This document shows positions 42,504-50,726 of a stretch of 64,000 bases of DNA, in pieces. The stretch's first letter is position 1, and every line of letters starts with the position of its first letter. The DNA is from Arthrobacter sp. ISL-72 (GTDB lineage: Bacteria > Actinomycetota > Actinomycetes > Actinomycetales > Micrococcaceae). The notes under the pieces are model-generated. The model was given only the letters and a program-made list of their open reading frames with translations, made no database searches and was not told where the DNA came from. Where the stretch lies: contig NZ_JAGGPP010000007.1 in the NCBI RefSeq assembly GCF_018613755.1, forward strand, positions 62,001 to 126,000. Reading direction: 5' to 3'. Position numbers and translations under genes: made by a program.

Positions 42504-43487
42504 ATGCCTGGCGACGACCGGCCCAGACAGGCCGGCGACCGGATCGAAACCCTCCTCGACGCCCTCGGAGCCGGCGGGGCGGTGGCCCGCGGCCGCGCCG
42601 AGGAGCTGGTCCGCCAGGTGACGGACCTGTACGGCTCCGGATTGGCCCGGATCCTCGAAATCCTCGGCGACCGCGGCCAGCTGGACGATGCCACACTGGA
42701 CGCACTGACCGCGGACGAACTGGTGGCCAGCCTGCTGGTGATCCACGGGCTGCACCCCCAGGACCTGGAAACACGCGTGGCTGCCGCACTGGACCGCGTC
42801 AGGCCCTATCTGGGATCGCACGGAGGCAACGTGGAGCTACTGGACATCAGCCCCGAAGGCGTGGTCCGCCTCAGGCTGCTTGGCACCTGCCAGGGCTGCC
42901 CGTCGTCGTCCGTCACGCTCAAGTTCGCCGTCGAGGAGGCGATCGAGTCGGCGGCACCGGAGGTGACGGACATCCAGGTGGTGGAGGAGGAAGCCCGCGC
43001 GGCCACTCCCGCCGTGATCCCCGTGGACGCTCTGCTGGTCCGGCTGAACCACACGGCCGACGGCGGAACGGAGAGCCGCGCTGGGGCCGCACCCGCCCCA
43101 GGCACCCCGGGTCACTGGCAGGACCACGCCCCCGGCTCCTGGCAGGCCGTGCCCGAGATCGCCAGCCTGGAGCAGGGCGAAGTTGCCGGCTTTATGGCGG
43201 GAGGCTATCCCGTACTTGCCTGCCGTACGGGGCAGGACCTGTATGCGTACCGCGACTACTGCCCTCGCTGCACCGGGTCCATGGCGGGGGCAACGCTGCA
43301 GCGCGCCCTCGCCGGTCCGGTCGGCGGCGGCCTGTTGCGCTGCCCCGCATGCCGTGCGCATTTCGACGTCAGGCAGGCAGGCTCCTGCCTTGAAGACAGG
43401 GCCCTGCACCTGGACCCGCTGCCGCTTCTGGTGCGGTCAGGCGTGATGTCCGTGGCCGTGCCGCTCGTTTCAAACCAGGACGCCTAA
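42504..43487 (+). CDS. NifU-domain/Rieske-like fusion protein
   Basis: 327 residues in three parts: a helical N-terminus of about 90 residues; a NifU C-terminal-like domain (YLGSHGGNVELLDI, with the CxxC of LGTCQGCPSSSVTLK); and a Rieske-like domain near residue 230 to the end (YRDYCPRCTGSM and LLRCPACRAHFDV). True Rieske sites are C-x-H and C-x2-H; here the first half is CPRC and the second CPACRAH, so ligation would differ. It starts 4 bp after the large subunit gene. Likely a [Fe-S] assembly factor or electron carrier dedicated to this hydrogenase. Confidence 0.87.
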   Translation: MPGDDRPRQAGDRIETLLDALGAGGAVARGRAEELVRQVTDLYGSGLARILEILGDRGQLDDATLDALTADELVASLLVIHGLHPQDLETRVAAALDRVRPYLGSHGGNVELLDISPEGVVRLRLLGTCQGCPSSSVTLKFAVEEAIESAAPEVTDIQVVEEEARAATPAVIPVDALLVRLNHTADGGTESRAGAAPAPGTPGHWQDHAPGSWQAVPEIASLEQGEVAGFMAGGYPVLACRTGQDLYAYRDYCPRCTGSMAGATLQRALAGPVGGGLLRCPACRAHFDVRQAGSCLEDRALHLDPLPLLVRSGVMSVAVPLVSNQDA

Positions 43488-43488
43488 A

Positions 43489-44172
43489 ATGACGGCCCCT
43501 GAAAGGACCCCCGGCCTGCCCGTCGCCCTGCTCCGACGGATCGCCGCGCAGCCGCCTGCAGCGCCCGCCGGCGAGCGCTGCGAAATGTGCGGCGAGCCCA
43601 TCCCGGAGGCCCACCAGCACGTGGTGGACGTCGAGAGCCACGCCATGATGTGCACGTGCCGGCCGTGCTACCTGCTCTTCACCGACAGCACGGCCCATCT
43701 CCGCTACCGTTCGGTTCCGAACCGATACTTCTCGTTTCCGGACTTCGAACTGGGACCGGGCCAGTGGGACGAACTGGAAATACCCGTAGGCCTTGCCTTC
43801 TTCTTCCGCAGCTCCACACTGGACCGGACGGTGGCCTTCTATCCGGGGCCAGCGGGCGCCACCGAATCCGAGCTCCCGCTCGACGCCTGGGATGCCGTTC
43901 TCGCCCGTAACCCGGCCGTGGCCCTTGCTGCCCCCGACACAGAGGCGCTGCTGATCCGCGGCCCCGGCCCGGACCGGCCACAGGCCGATTGCCACCTCGT
44001 ACCGGTGGACGCCTGCTACGAACTGGTGGGGCAGCTCCGCCGCCGCTGGCGGGGGTTCGACGGCGGGCAGGAGGCCCGCGACCAGCTCACCGCCTTCTTC
44101 GAAAATGTCGGCCGGCGCAGCAAACCGGTGCATGAAGACTCCCCCGGGTCCGTGCCGGGAGGACCGCAATGA
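43489..44172 (+). CDS. Hydrogenase-operon protein of DUF5947 type
   Basis: 227 residues. The N-terminal zinc-finger-like region has two CxxC pairs (RCEMCGEPIPEAHQHVVD and CTCRPCYLLFTD). Then comes a domain with YFSFPDFELGPGQWDELEIPVGLAFFF and a helical end YELVGQLRRRWRGFDGGQEARDQLTAFF. From memory this matches the family annotated DUF5947, found in group 1h hydrogenase operons; its function is unknown. It follows the NifU/Rieske gene by 1 bp and overlaps the next gene by 4 bp. Confidence 0.82.
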   Translation: MTAPERTPGLPVALLRRIAAQPPAAPAGERCEMCGEPIPEAHQHVVDVESHAMMCTCRPCYLLFTDSTAHLRYRSVPNRYFSFPDFELGPGQWDELEIPVGLAFFFRSSTLDRTVAFYPGPAGATESELPLDAWDAVLARNPAVALAAPDTEALLIRGPGPDRPQADCHLVPVDACYELVGQLRRRWRGFDGGQEARDQLTAFFENVGRRSKPVHEDSPGSVPGGPQ

Positions 44173-44825
44173 CCAGGCTGGCGTTCGCCGTCGTCGACAT
44201 CCAGCCGGAGCCGTATGCTGCGGCCCCGCAGCTGACCGCCCGGCTGCGACTGACTGAGGCCACCGGCACCGCCATCCACGCCATCGCCCTGCGCTGCCAG
44301 GTGCGGATCCTGCCGCAGCGCCGCGGCTACGCGGAGGACGAAGAAGCAGGGCTGCTGGACCTTTTCGGCGAGCGCGGCCGCTGGCCCAACACCCTCAAGT
44401 CCTTCCTCTGGATGCAATGCAGCACCATGGTGCAGGGCTTCTCCGGCAGCACCGAGGTGGACCTGCCGCTGGCCTGCACGTTCGACTTCGATGTTGCCGC
44501 CGCAAAGTACCTCAATGCCCTACGGGACGGCGAGATCCCCCTGGAGTTCCTGTTCTCCGGCACGGTCTTCACAAAGGGCCAGACCGGGTTCGGCGTGGAG
44601 CAGGTTCCCTGGGACCTCGAGGCTTCCTACCGGCTCCCCGTGTCCGCCTGGCAGCGGCTGATGGACGTGTACTTCCCCAATGCGGGCTGGATCCGCCTCG
44701 ACCGCGGCGTCCTGGCGGCCCTGTCACAGTACAAGTCCGCGCGCGGCCTAACGTCCTGGGAGGCCGCCGTCGAGTCCCTACTGGCAGCCGCAGCATCCGG
44801 CGTGGGCGGAGAGCGGCGGCCATGA
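44169..44825 (+). CDS. Hydrogenase-operon protein of DUF6084 type
   Basis: 218 residues, ATGA overlap with the previous gene. Beta-rich: LTARLRLTEATGTAIHAIALRCQVRILPQRRGY, then LWMQCSTMVQGFSGSTEVDLPLACTFDFDVAAAKYLNAL and LEFLFSGTVFTKG, and YFPNAGWIRLDRGVLAALSQYK near the end. No catalytic motif. It resembles the family annotated DUF6084. Its place between hydrogenase structural and maturation genes points to assembly or a structural accessory role. Confidence 0.8.
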   Translation: MTRLAFAVVDIQPEPYAAAPQLTARLRLTEATGTAIHAIALRCQVRILPQRRGYAEDEEAGLLDLFGERGRWPNTLKSFLWMQCSTMVQGFSGSTEVDLPLACTFDFDVAAAKYLNALRDGEIPLEFLFSGTVFTKGQTGFGVEQVPWDLEASYRLPVSAWQRLMDVYFPNAGWIRLDRGVLAALSQYKSARGLTSWEAAVESLLAAAASGVGGERRP

Positions 44826-46210
44826 ACATGAGCCTCAGCCTCGCCCGGGCAGTGGCCGATGCGGTTCTCTACGAGGGCTACCTCCTCTACCCGTACCGCG
44901 CTTCCTCGCAGAAGAACCAGTCCCGCTGGCAGTTCGGCATCCTGGGCCCGCCCGGTGCCGCGACGGCCGGCTCCGGGGAAGAGCCGGAGATGTTTGCCGA
45001 CTGCCTGCTGGGTCCGGGGCCGGATGCAGAGCTGGAGCTCCACCTCCGCTTCCTGCAGCTTCAGGCGCGCACCGCGGAGACAGCGGACGACGGCGGCAGC
45101 TTCCGTCTGGTGGAGGAGCTCGCCGTCGGCGCCGCCCGCTGGCTGAGCTGGGATGAGGCAGTCGAGCACGAAGTCACCCTGGGGCCGTTCCCCGTGGCCC
45201 GGCTCCGCGACGGCGACGGACCGCTGGTCCTGCCGGTCCGGATCGCAGCGGGTGAGGACGTGGAGGAGCTCAGTGACGGCGCCGGCCGCCCGGCCGGCCG
45301 GCTGGTGCGCCGACGTCGGGCACTGCACGGCGAAGTGACGCTTAGCGCCACGTCCACCGGCGGCGGGCCGGTGCGGCTGCGTGTCTCGGTGGCGAACACA
45401 GCGGAACGTGCGGCGGAGCCGCCGAGCCGGCAGGACGCGATCGCCACGTCGCTGATCGGCGCCCATGTGCTCCTGAGCCTGCGCGGCGCGGACTTCCTGT
45501 CGCTACTGGACCCGCCGGACTTCGCCCGGGAGGCCGCCGCGTCCTGCTCCCAGCACCGCTGCTGGCCTGTGCTGGCCGGGCCCGAAGGCCAGACGGACGT
45601 GCTGCTGGTGTCACCGATCATTCTCTATGACCACCCTGCCGTCGCACCCGAGAGCTCGGTTGCCCTGTTCGACTCGACGGAAATTGACGAGATCCTCACC
45701 CTGCGGGTGCTGACCCTGACGGACGAGGAAAAGGCTGAGGCCCGGGCAACGGATCCGCGCGCCGCAGCGATCATCGACCAGTGCGAGGCGATGTCGCCGG
45801 AGGAACTCCAGCAGCTGCACGGGATCCTGCGCAATCCACGCGCTGCGGACTTCCCGGACTCCTTCACAAGCACCGGAGGCGAGCCGGGGCCGCCCGCCTG
45901 GTGGACACCGGAAGCGGAAGCCCTCGTCCAGCCGCACATGGACGCCGTTCTGATCAACGGCGTTCCGGTCGCCCGCGGCAGCCGGGTGAGGGTCAACCCC
46001 AGCCGCCGGGCCGACGCCCAGGATCTCTTCTTCGCCGGACAGACCGGGCGGGTCACGAGCGTCCATTTCGACGTGGACGGCAGCACGCATGTTGGCCTGG
46101 TGCTCGAACAGGACCCGGCAGCGGACCTCCATGAAGGCTACGGACGGTCCTTCTACTACGCACCCGAGGAACTTGAACCGCTCGAGGACGGAAAGGGAAA
46201 CCCGCTATGA
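44822..46210 (+). CDS. Large hydrogenase-operon protein of unknown function
   Basis: 462 residues; ATG 44822 overlaps the previous stop (ATGA). The first ~130 residues (ADAVLYEGYLLYPYRASSQKNQSRWQFGIL) resemble the start of similar operon proteins. The middle is beta-rich with VLLSLRGADFLSLLDPPDFA and LVSPIILYDHPAVAPESSVALFDSTEIDEIL. The C-terminus has a short SH3/NfeD-like barrel (VARGSRVRVNPSRRADAQDLFFAGQTGRVTSVHFD). It occurs, to my knowledge, only with group 1h hydrogenases. No enzymatic motif is visible; possibly a scaffold for assembly. Confidence 0.82.
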   Translation: MNMSLSLARAVADAVLYEGYLLYPYRASSQKNQSRWQFGILGPPGAATAGSGEEPEMFADCLLGPGPDAELELHLRFLQLQARTAETADDGGSFRLVEELAVGAARWLSWDEAVEHEVTLGPFPVARLRDGDGPLVLPVRIAAGEDVEELSDGAGRPAGRLVRRRRALHGEVTLSATSTGGGPVRLRVSVANTAERAAEPPSRQDAIATSLIGAHVLLSLRGADFLSLLDPPDFAREAAASCSQHRCWPVLAGPEGQTDVLLVSPIILYDHPAVAPESSVALFDSTEIDEILTLRVLTLTDEEKAEARATDPRAAAIIDQCEAMSPEELQQLHGILRNPRAADFPDSFTSTGGEPGPPAWWTPEAEALVQPHMDAVLINGVPVARGSRVRVNPSRRADAQDLFFAGQTGRVTSVHFDVDGSTHVGLVLEQDPAADLHEGYGRSFYYAPEELEPLEDGKGNPL

Positions 46211-46326
46211 GGACTATTGGAAGAGCCACGGTCAGCCTGCTGGTGGGGCTTGCGCTCGGTGCCGTTTACGTGGGGATCCGTTCAGTCCCCGACATCAAGC
46301 GCTACCTGAAAGCGCGGCGGATGTGA
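46207..46326 (+). CDS. 39-residue membrane peptide (DUF6893-like)
   Basis: ATG 46207 overlaps the previous stop (ATGA), and its own end, ATGTGA, overlaps the GTG start of the protease gene. The product is one hydrophobic helix (ATVSLLVGLALGAVYVGI) followed by a basic amphipathic end (PDIKRYLKARRM). It is of the type annotated DUF6893 in these operons. It could anchor the hydrogenase or its assembly proteins at the membrane. Easily missed because of its size. Confidence 0.72.
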   Translation: MRTIGRATVSLLVGLALGAVYVGIRSVPDIKRYLKARRM

Positions 46327-46841
46327 CCGTCCTCGTGGCAGGCGTGGGAAACATCTTCCTGCACGACGACGGCTTCGGCCCGGAAGTGGCCCGCCGGCTG
46401 GCCGGCGACGCCGACCGGACGGTTCCGGGCATGCTGGCCGTGGACTACGGAATCCGCGGCATGCATCTTGTCTATGACCTGCTCGAGGGCGTGGACGTCC
46501 TGGTCCTGGTGGACACCGTCCCTCCGGATGACCCGGACGCCGCGGCGCCGGGCAGCATCAGGGTGTTGCGGGTGTTGCGGGAGGACGTGGACGGCACCGC
46601 AGTCCTGGATCCCCACGGCATGGATCCCGTGGCAGTGCTGGGGCGCCTTCGCTCCCTCGGCGGCGAACTGCCCGTGACCTATGTGGTGGGCTGCGTGCCC
46701 GCAGACGTGTCCGAGGGGATGGGCCTGAGCGCCGCCGTGGCCGACGCGGTACCGCAGGCGATCGCCGCCGTCGTCGACCTCGTTTCGGAACGCAACCTAA
46801 TGTCGGAACAGAACCTCATGTCGGAACAGAACCGGGAGTGA
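46323..46841 (+). CDS. hupD: Hydrogenase maturation protease (HyaD/HupD family)
   Basis: 172 residues from GTG 46323, which overlaps the preceding small gene; longer frames would overlap two genes. VLVAGVGNIFLHDDGFGPEVARRL contains the nickel-sensing Glu/Asp region, and VLVLVDTVPPDD the second conserved Asp. It cleaves the large subunit after the L2 His once nickel is inserted. The C-terminus consists of three copies of an SEQNLM-like unit encoded by an 18-bp tandem repeat (46785-46838). Confidence 0.9.
   Translation: MTVLVAGVGNIFLHDDGFGPEVARRLAGDADRTVPGMLAVDYGIRGMHLVYDLLEGVDVLVLVDTVPPDDPDAAAPGSIRVLRVLREDVDGTAVLDPHGMDPVAVLGRLRSLGGELPVTYVVGCVPADVSEGMGLSAAVADAVPQAIAAVVDLVSERNLMSEQNLMSEQNRE
46785..46838 (+). 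repeat. Three tandem 18-bp repeats at the end of the protease gene
   Basis: Units at 46785, 46803 and 46821 (TCGGAACAGAACCTCATG type) encode SERNLM, SEQNLM and SEQNRE. Copy-number change would lengthen or shorten the protein by six residues without a frameshift. Confidence 0.85.
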
Positions 46842-46846
46842 GCACC

Positions 46847-47104
46847 ATGTGCCTAGGAATACCTGGTCAGGTCATCGAGCTGCTTGAGGGCTACGGGAAC
46901 CAGCTCGCCTTGGTGGACGTGGCCGGTGTGCGGCGGAAAATCAACATCGGCCTGCTGGACGAGGGGCCGCTGGAGCCGGGCACATGGGTCCTCATCCATA
47001 TGGGATTCGCCCTGGAACGGGTCGATTCCGACGGTGCCGACCGGGCCATGGACGGCCTGGAGCTGATGGGGCGGCCCAGGGACTTTGACGGCGACGCCGG
47101 CTGA
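46847..47104 (+). CDS. hypC: Hydrogenase maturation chaperone HypC
   Basis: 85 residues starting MCLGIPGQVIEL; Cys2, exposed after Met removal, binds the Fe(CN)2CO precursor, which fixes the start at 46847 rather than the GTG three codons earlier. The remainder (ALVDVAGVRRKINIGLLDEG...GTWVLIHMGFALERVD) is standard. HypC normally works with HypD, which is not in this window. GGGAGTGAG provides the ribosome site. Confidence 0.94.
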   Translation: MCLGIPGQVIELLEGYGNQLALVDVAGVRRKINIGLLDEGPLEPGTWVLIHMGFALERVDSDGADRAMDGLELMGRPRDFDGDAG

Positions 47105-47164
47105 CGCCACAGAATGGCGGCGAACCACCACAAGGCGAACCACTACAACCAGAACGAGGAGGAC

Positions 47165-47506
47165 ATGATGTCACCGACGAATCCGTCCAATGACAGTGAT
47201 GCCGCGGAAGGTACTGCCCCGGGGACGGCCCGCGCTTTCGGCAGCGAGCCCCCGCTGAAGGAACCCGTGCAGCCCGGATCCGACGAAACCCCCGAAGACG
47301 CGGCAATGGCGCCCGAAGGCGTGGGAGAGAGCACCACCCGCCCGGGGGAGGACGTGCTCAAGGAGGAGGGGCAGGAACCTGGCCGGGAAGAGACCGGAAC
47401 GGATGCGACCCCTGCCGGACGCCCCGCCGGCGAATCCTCGCCGCGGCACTCCACCGGAATCAATCCCCCGGAGGACCAGGACACGGCCGCGCCGCAATCG
47501 CCGTAG
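47165..47506 (+). CDS. Acidic disordered protein, unknown function
   Basis: 113 residues, start set by an excellent GAGGAGG site. Composition is dominated by Pro, Glu, Gly, Ser and Thr (DETPEDAAMAPEGVGEST, EDVLKEEGQEPGREETGTD), so it is intrinsically disordered. No motif. It is the last plus-strand gene after hypC and may belong to the operon. Confidence 0.6.
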   Translation: MMSPTNPSNDSDAAEGTAPGTARAFGSEPPLKEPVQPGSDETPEDAAMAPEGVGESTTRPGEDVLKEEGQEPGREETGTDATPAGRPAGESSPRHSTGINPPEDQDTAAPQSP

Positions 47507-47522
47507 CCGGAAGCGCGTGGAG

Positions 47523-48305
47523 TCATCCGTGGCGTTCCAGGGCGATCGCTGCTCCGCGGTGTTCGACGCCGTTGTTGGCGATCCGGAGATGGCGCGCCGT
47601 AAAGTGCTGCAGCCGCTGCAGCTGGTGCGGGGAGAGCCTGTCGCACACCCAGTCCCAGTGCAGCGAGACTACGTCACCGGCTGCGAGGCCAGCCACAAAG
47701 CCGGCCCCGTTCACGGCGTGTTTGGCCGTCTCCACCACGGGGTCGCCCACAGCCAGAGACGCGCCGTCCCAGGCCAGCGGCCGGGACCGCACCACGGCGT
47801 CGTCACCGGTGACCGCCAGCACCTCGCCCCACCGGATCCGGCACCGGTCCAGCACGTTCAGGGCCGTGGCATGGCGGCGGTCGTCGTGGAGCAGCCCCAA
47901 CCAGGGGTAGATCTCAAAAACATGGAAGCTGTGGTGCGGAACCCCACCGGCAAGGACGCCCTCGGCCAGATGCGGGAACTGGCCTCCCGTGCGGGCCCGG
48001 AACCGGTCCTCCATGGAGTTTCCGATGTTGGTGATCCCCACCGAGTCCAGGAGGCTGTTGCCCACCCAGTACGCCTCCACCACGCGGGCGTCGAGCGGGT
48101 CGGTTATGCCGTTGCAGCCGGCAATCAGCTCCAGGTAGGGCCATGCGCCGGCGAAGCCTTTGGCCAACTCGCGGAGTCCTTGGTCCGTCATACCGGACTG
48201 GCCGTAGTGCAGCAGCGCGTCACTGTCAGGGGGCCCGCAGCTGCCCCGGGAGTTGGGCGGGTAGGCGTAGCGGACAAACAACTGGGCACCGTCGACAACC
48301 ATCAT
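47523..48305 (-). CDS. DUF6390-type protein of hydrogenase loci
   Basis: 260 residues. Recognisable blocks: LFVRYAYPPNSRGSCGPPDSDALLHYG, AWPYLELIAGCNGITDPLDARVVEAYWVGNSLLD, SFHVFEIYPWLGLLHDD, and RCRIRWGEVLAVTGDDAVVRSRPLAWDG. From memory this family (DUF6390) is found beside group 1h hydrogenases and has no known function; conserved Cys and His residues suggest metal or cofactor work. ATG 48305 is preferred over 48362 because AAGGTGG stands before it. It faces the hydrogenase operon tail to tail. Confidence 0.78.
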   Translation of the reverse strand: MMVVDGAQLFVRYAYPPNSRGSCGPPDSDALLHYGQSGMTDQGLRELAKGFAGAWPYLELIAGCNGITDPLDARVVEAYWVGNSLLDSVGITNIGNSMEDRFRARTGGQFPHLAEGVLAGGVPHHSFHVFEIYPWLGLLHDDRRHATALNVLDRCRIRWGEVLAVTGDDAVVRSRPLAWDGASLAVGDPVVETAKHAVNGAGFVAGLAAGDVVSLHWDWVCDRLSPHQLQRLQHFTARHLRIANNGVEHRGAAIALERHG

Positions 48306-48442
48306 CTGGCCACCTTCTGCAAAAGGTTCTTTGAACGTAGCACCGGCCCCCTGCGCCGACAAGGGGCCGGGGGCCGATTGCCGTTGACAGCATTAGCCTT
48401 CGGGCGGATCCTGTGAAGAACCTACGCACAGGGGGTCAATCC

Positions 48443-49609
48443 ATGCGAGTCGACGATCCAAACCGCCGCACCGTGCTCCAGGTGCTTGTGGCGGGCGGCT
48501 CCGCAGCCCTCCTCGCCGGATGCGGGGCAGCCGGCGCTCCGCCGGCTGCCTCCCCCGGAGCGTCCGGGAGCGGTTCCCCAACCGGTTCCGCGGGAGCAGA
48601 GGGCATCAGCATCACGGACCAGCGCGGCAAGACCCTCACGTTCGCCAAACCCGTGACGAGGGTGGTGACCATCCCCATGCCGGCGGCGTCGCTGCTGGTG
48701 GCCGTGGACCGCAGTGCCGAGCACCTGAGCGCCATGCACAACGCATCGTGGGTGGCGATGCGTGACGGCGTCATGGGAACCATGTTCCCCCGTGCGCTGG
48801 AGCTGCCGCACGAAATCGCGACGCAGGACTTCACCCCCAATGTGGAGAGCGTGCGCGCCCTGGACCCCGACGTCGTGGTCCAGTGGTCGGATTCCCAGCT
48901 GGTGGAGCCCCTGGAGAATGCCGGACTGACCGTGCTCGGCCTCAAGAACACCGGCAAACAGGAGGACGTAGACGCCTGGATTGCGATGTTTGCTGCGATG
49001 CTGGGCAAGCCGGAGCGGGCCACCGAAATCAAGGATCACAGCGCCAAGGAGCTCGCCGAGATCAAGAAAGCCGCGGCGGGGCGCGGATCCGCGGGACCGG
49101 GCATTCTCTACTTCAACAGGTTTACCGGCGGACTGAAAGCCGCCGCCGCGAACACCTACAACGACTTCTACATCAAGCTGGTGGGCGGAACCAACCCTGC
49201 CACCGGACCTGACCCGCTGCCCGGTACCGGAATGGTGGCCCTGGACGTGGAACAGGTCATCAGCTGGGACCCCGATGTTATCCTCCTGGGCAACTTCGAC
49301 CAGGCCATGCCGCAGGACATCTACTCGGACCCGGTGTGGCAGAACATCTCTGCGGTCCGCTCGCGGCGCGTCTACAAGGTGCCGCTAGGAGGGTACCGCT
49401 GGGATCCGCCGGGCCAGGAATCGCCCCTCATGTGGCACTGGCTTTCCGATATCGCCTTCCCCCGGGAGCAGTCCGGACTGCGCGGCAAAGCCACCGAATA
49501 CTTCCAGTTCCTATACAACCACGAGCCCACCGACGCCGAGCTGGACACGATTCTCTGGACCGCTGGGAACGGCGACTCCGCCAACTACCAACAATTCAAT
49601 GCTGGATGA
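48443..49609 (+). CDS. ABC importer substrate-binding lipoprotein (FecB/BtuF type)
   Basis: 388 residues. The signal has a twin Arg (NRRTVLQVLVAGGSAALLAGCG) and a lipobox LAGC, so it may be Tat-exported and lipid-anchored. The cluster-A-type metal-chelate binding fold follows: ITDQRGKTLTFAKPVTRVVTI, NVESVRALDPDVVVQW, VISWDPDVILLGNF. Ligands of the class are ferric siderophores, cobalamin, haem or nickel chelates. First gene of an importer set with overlapping genes, 1.3 kb downstream of the hydrogenase operon, so nickel or iron supply to it is possible. Confidence 0.87.
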   Translation: MRVDDPNRRTVLQVLVAGGSAALLAGCGAAGAPPAASPGASGSGSPTGSAGAEGISITDQRGKTLTFAKPVTRVVTIPMPAASLLVAVDRSAEHLSAMHNASWVAMRDGVMGTMFPRALELPHEIATQDFTPNVESVRALDPDVVVQWSDSQLVEPLENAGLTVLGLKNTGKQEDVDAWIAMFAAMLGKPERATEIKDHSAKELAEIKKAAAGRGSAGPGILYFNRFTGGLKAAAANTYNDFYIKLVGGTNPATGPDPLPGTGMVALDVEQVISWDPDVILLGNFDQAMPQDIYSDPVWQNISAVRSRRVYKVPLGGYRWDPPGQESPLMWHWLSDIAFPREQSGLRGKATEYFQFLYNHEPTDAELDTILWTAGNGDSANYQQFNAG

Positions 49610-49619
49610 AGCCAGCTCA

Positions 49620-50726
49620 GTGCGACTGAACCGCCGCGGCCCGCGGGCCGGCCGGGCCGCACGGCGGCTCCAGCCCGGTGGACAGCACAGACCCTGTGAG
49701 GGTCACGGAAAGACCGCGGTAGCGGGGCCGATCGCCGTCGCCGCCGTGCTGCTCACCGCCGTCGGGCTCATGGCGCTGGCCGTGGGCCGCTTCAACGTTC
49801 CGCTATGGCACGTGGTCCAGATCCTCACCGCACCGCTGGTACCGGTCCCCCTCGAGGCGAACCAGACCGAGCAAAACGTGGTCCTGCTGGTCCGGCTGCC
49901 GCGGATCCTGCTCGCCCTGCTGGTGGGCGGCGGGCTGGCGATCGGCGGTGCCGCCCTCCAGGCCATTTTCCGCAACCCGCTGGTCAGCCCGGAGATCATC
50001 GGAGTCTCCGCGGGGGCGTCCTTCGGCGGGGCCCTGGCCCTGCTGCTCGGGCTGGGATCCTTCCTGCTGGTCACGGGTTCGTTTCTCTTCGGCCTCGTGG
50101 CGATCGGACTGCTATTCCTGATTACGTCGGGCCGCGGCGGAACACCCATGCTCATGATCGTGCTCGGCGGCGTGGTCACGGGCTCGTTCTTTTCGGCCCT
50201 GGTCGCGCTGGTGACCTACATTGCGGACCCCAACACCACCCTGCCGGCGATAGTCTTCTGGCTCCTCGGGAGCGTGGCCACGGCTACCTTCGCGAAAGTC
50301 GCGGTCGCGCTGATACCGGTGGTGGGCGGCGCCGTCGTGCTTCTGCTGCTGCGCTGGCGGATCAACGTGCTGTCCCTCGGCGACGAGGATGCGGCGGCGC
50401 TGGGCATCAAACCCCGTCCGCTGCGCTGGGTGGTGCTGGTGTCGGTGGCACTCATTGTCGCCGGGGCGGTCGCAGTGAGCGGCGCGGTCAGCTGGGTGGG
50501 CCTCGTGATACCGCACCTGGCGCGGATGTGGGTGGGCCCGGACCACCGGGTACTGCTGCCGGTGTCCTTCCTCCTGGGCGGCGCCTACATTGTGCTGGTA
50601 GACACTGTGGCCCGCACCGCGACTGCTGGGGAGATCCCGCTCGGTGTCCTCACGGCCCTGATCGGAGCCCCCGTGTTCTTCCTGCTCCTGCGCCGGAACC
50701 GGGAGAGGATCTGGGAAAGTGCTTGA
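49620..50726 (+). CDS. FecCD-family ABC importer permease
   Basis: 368 residues with about ten membrane helices: FNVPLWHVVQIL, RLPRILLALLVGGGLAIGGAALQAIFRNPLVSPEIIGVSAGASFG, the coupling-helix region SLGDEDAAALGIKP, and AVSGAVSWVGLVIPHLARMWVGPDHR, all FecCD hallmarks. GTG 49620 or ATG 49599 may be the start; either lies at the end of the binding-protein gene. A basic N-terminal stretch of ~35 residues precedes the first helix. Confidence 0.92.
   Translation: MRLNRRGPRAGRAARRLQPGGQHRPCEGHGKTAVAGPIAVAAVLLTAVGLMALAVGRFNVPLWHVVQILTAPLVPVPLEANQTEQNVVLLVRLPRILLALLVGGGLAIGGAALQAIFRNPLVSPEIIGVSAGASFGGALALLLGLGSFLLVTGSFLFGLVAIGLLFLITSGRGGTPMLMIVLGGVVTGSFFSALVALVTYIADPNTTLPAIVFWLLGSVATATFAKVAVALIPVVGGAVVLLLLRWRINVLSLGDEDAAALGIKPRPLRWVVLVSVALIVAGAVAVSGAVSWVGLVIPHLARMWVGPDHRVLLPVSFLLGGAYIVLVDTVARTATAGEIPLGVLTALIGAPVFFLLLRRNRERIWESA

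Noticed and set aside
40712..42694. 660-codon open frame antisense to the hydrogenase large subunit
   Set aside because: It mirrors a strongly conserved gene in high-GC DNA, has no ribosome site or known motif, and is a codon-bias shadow.
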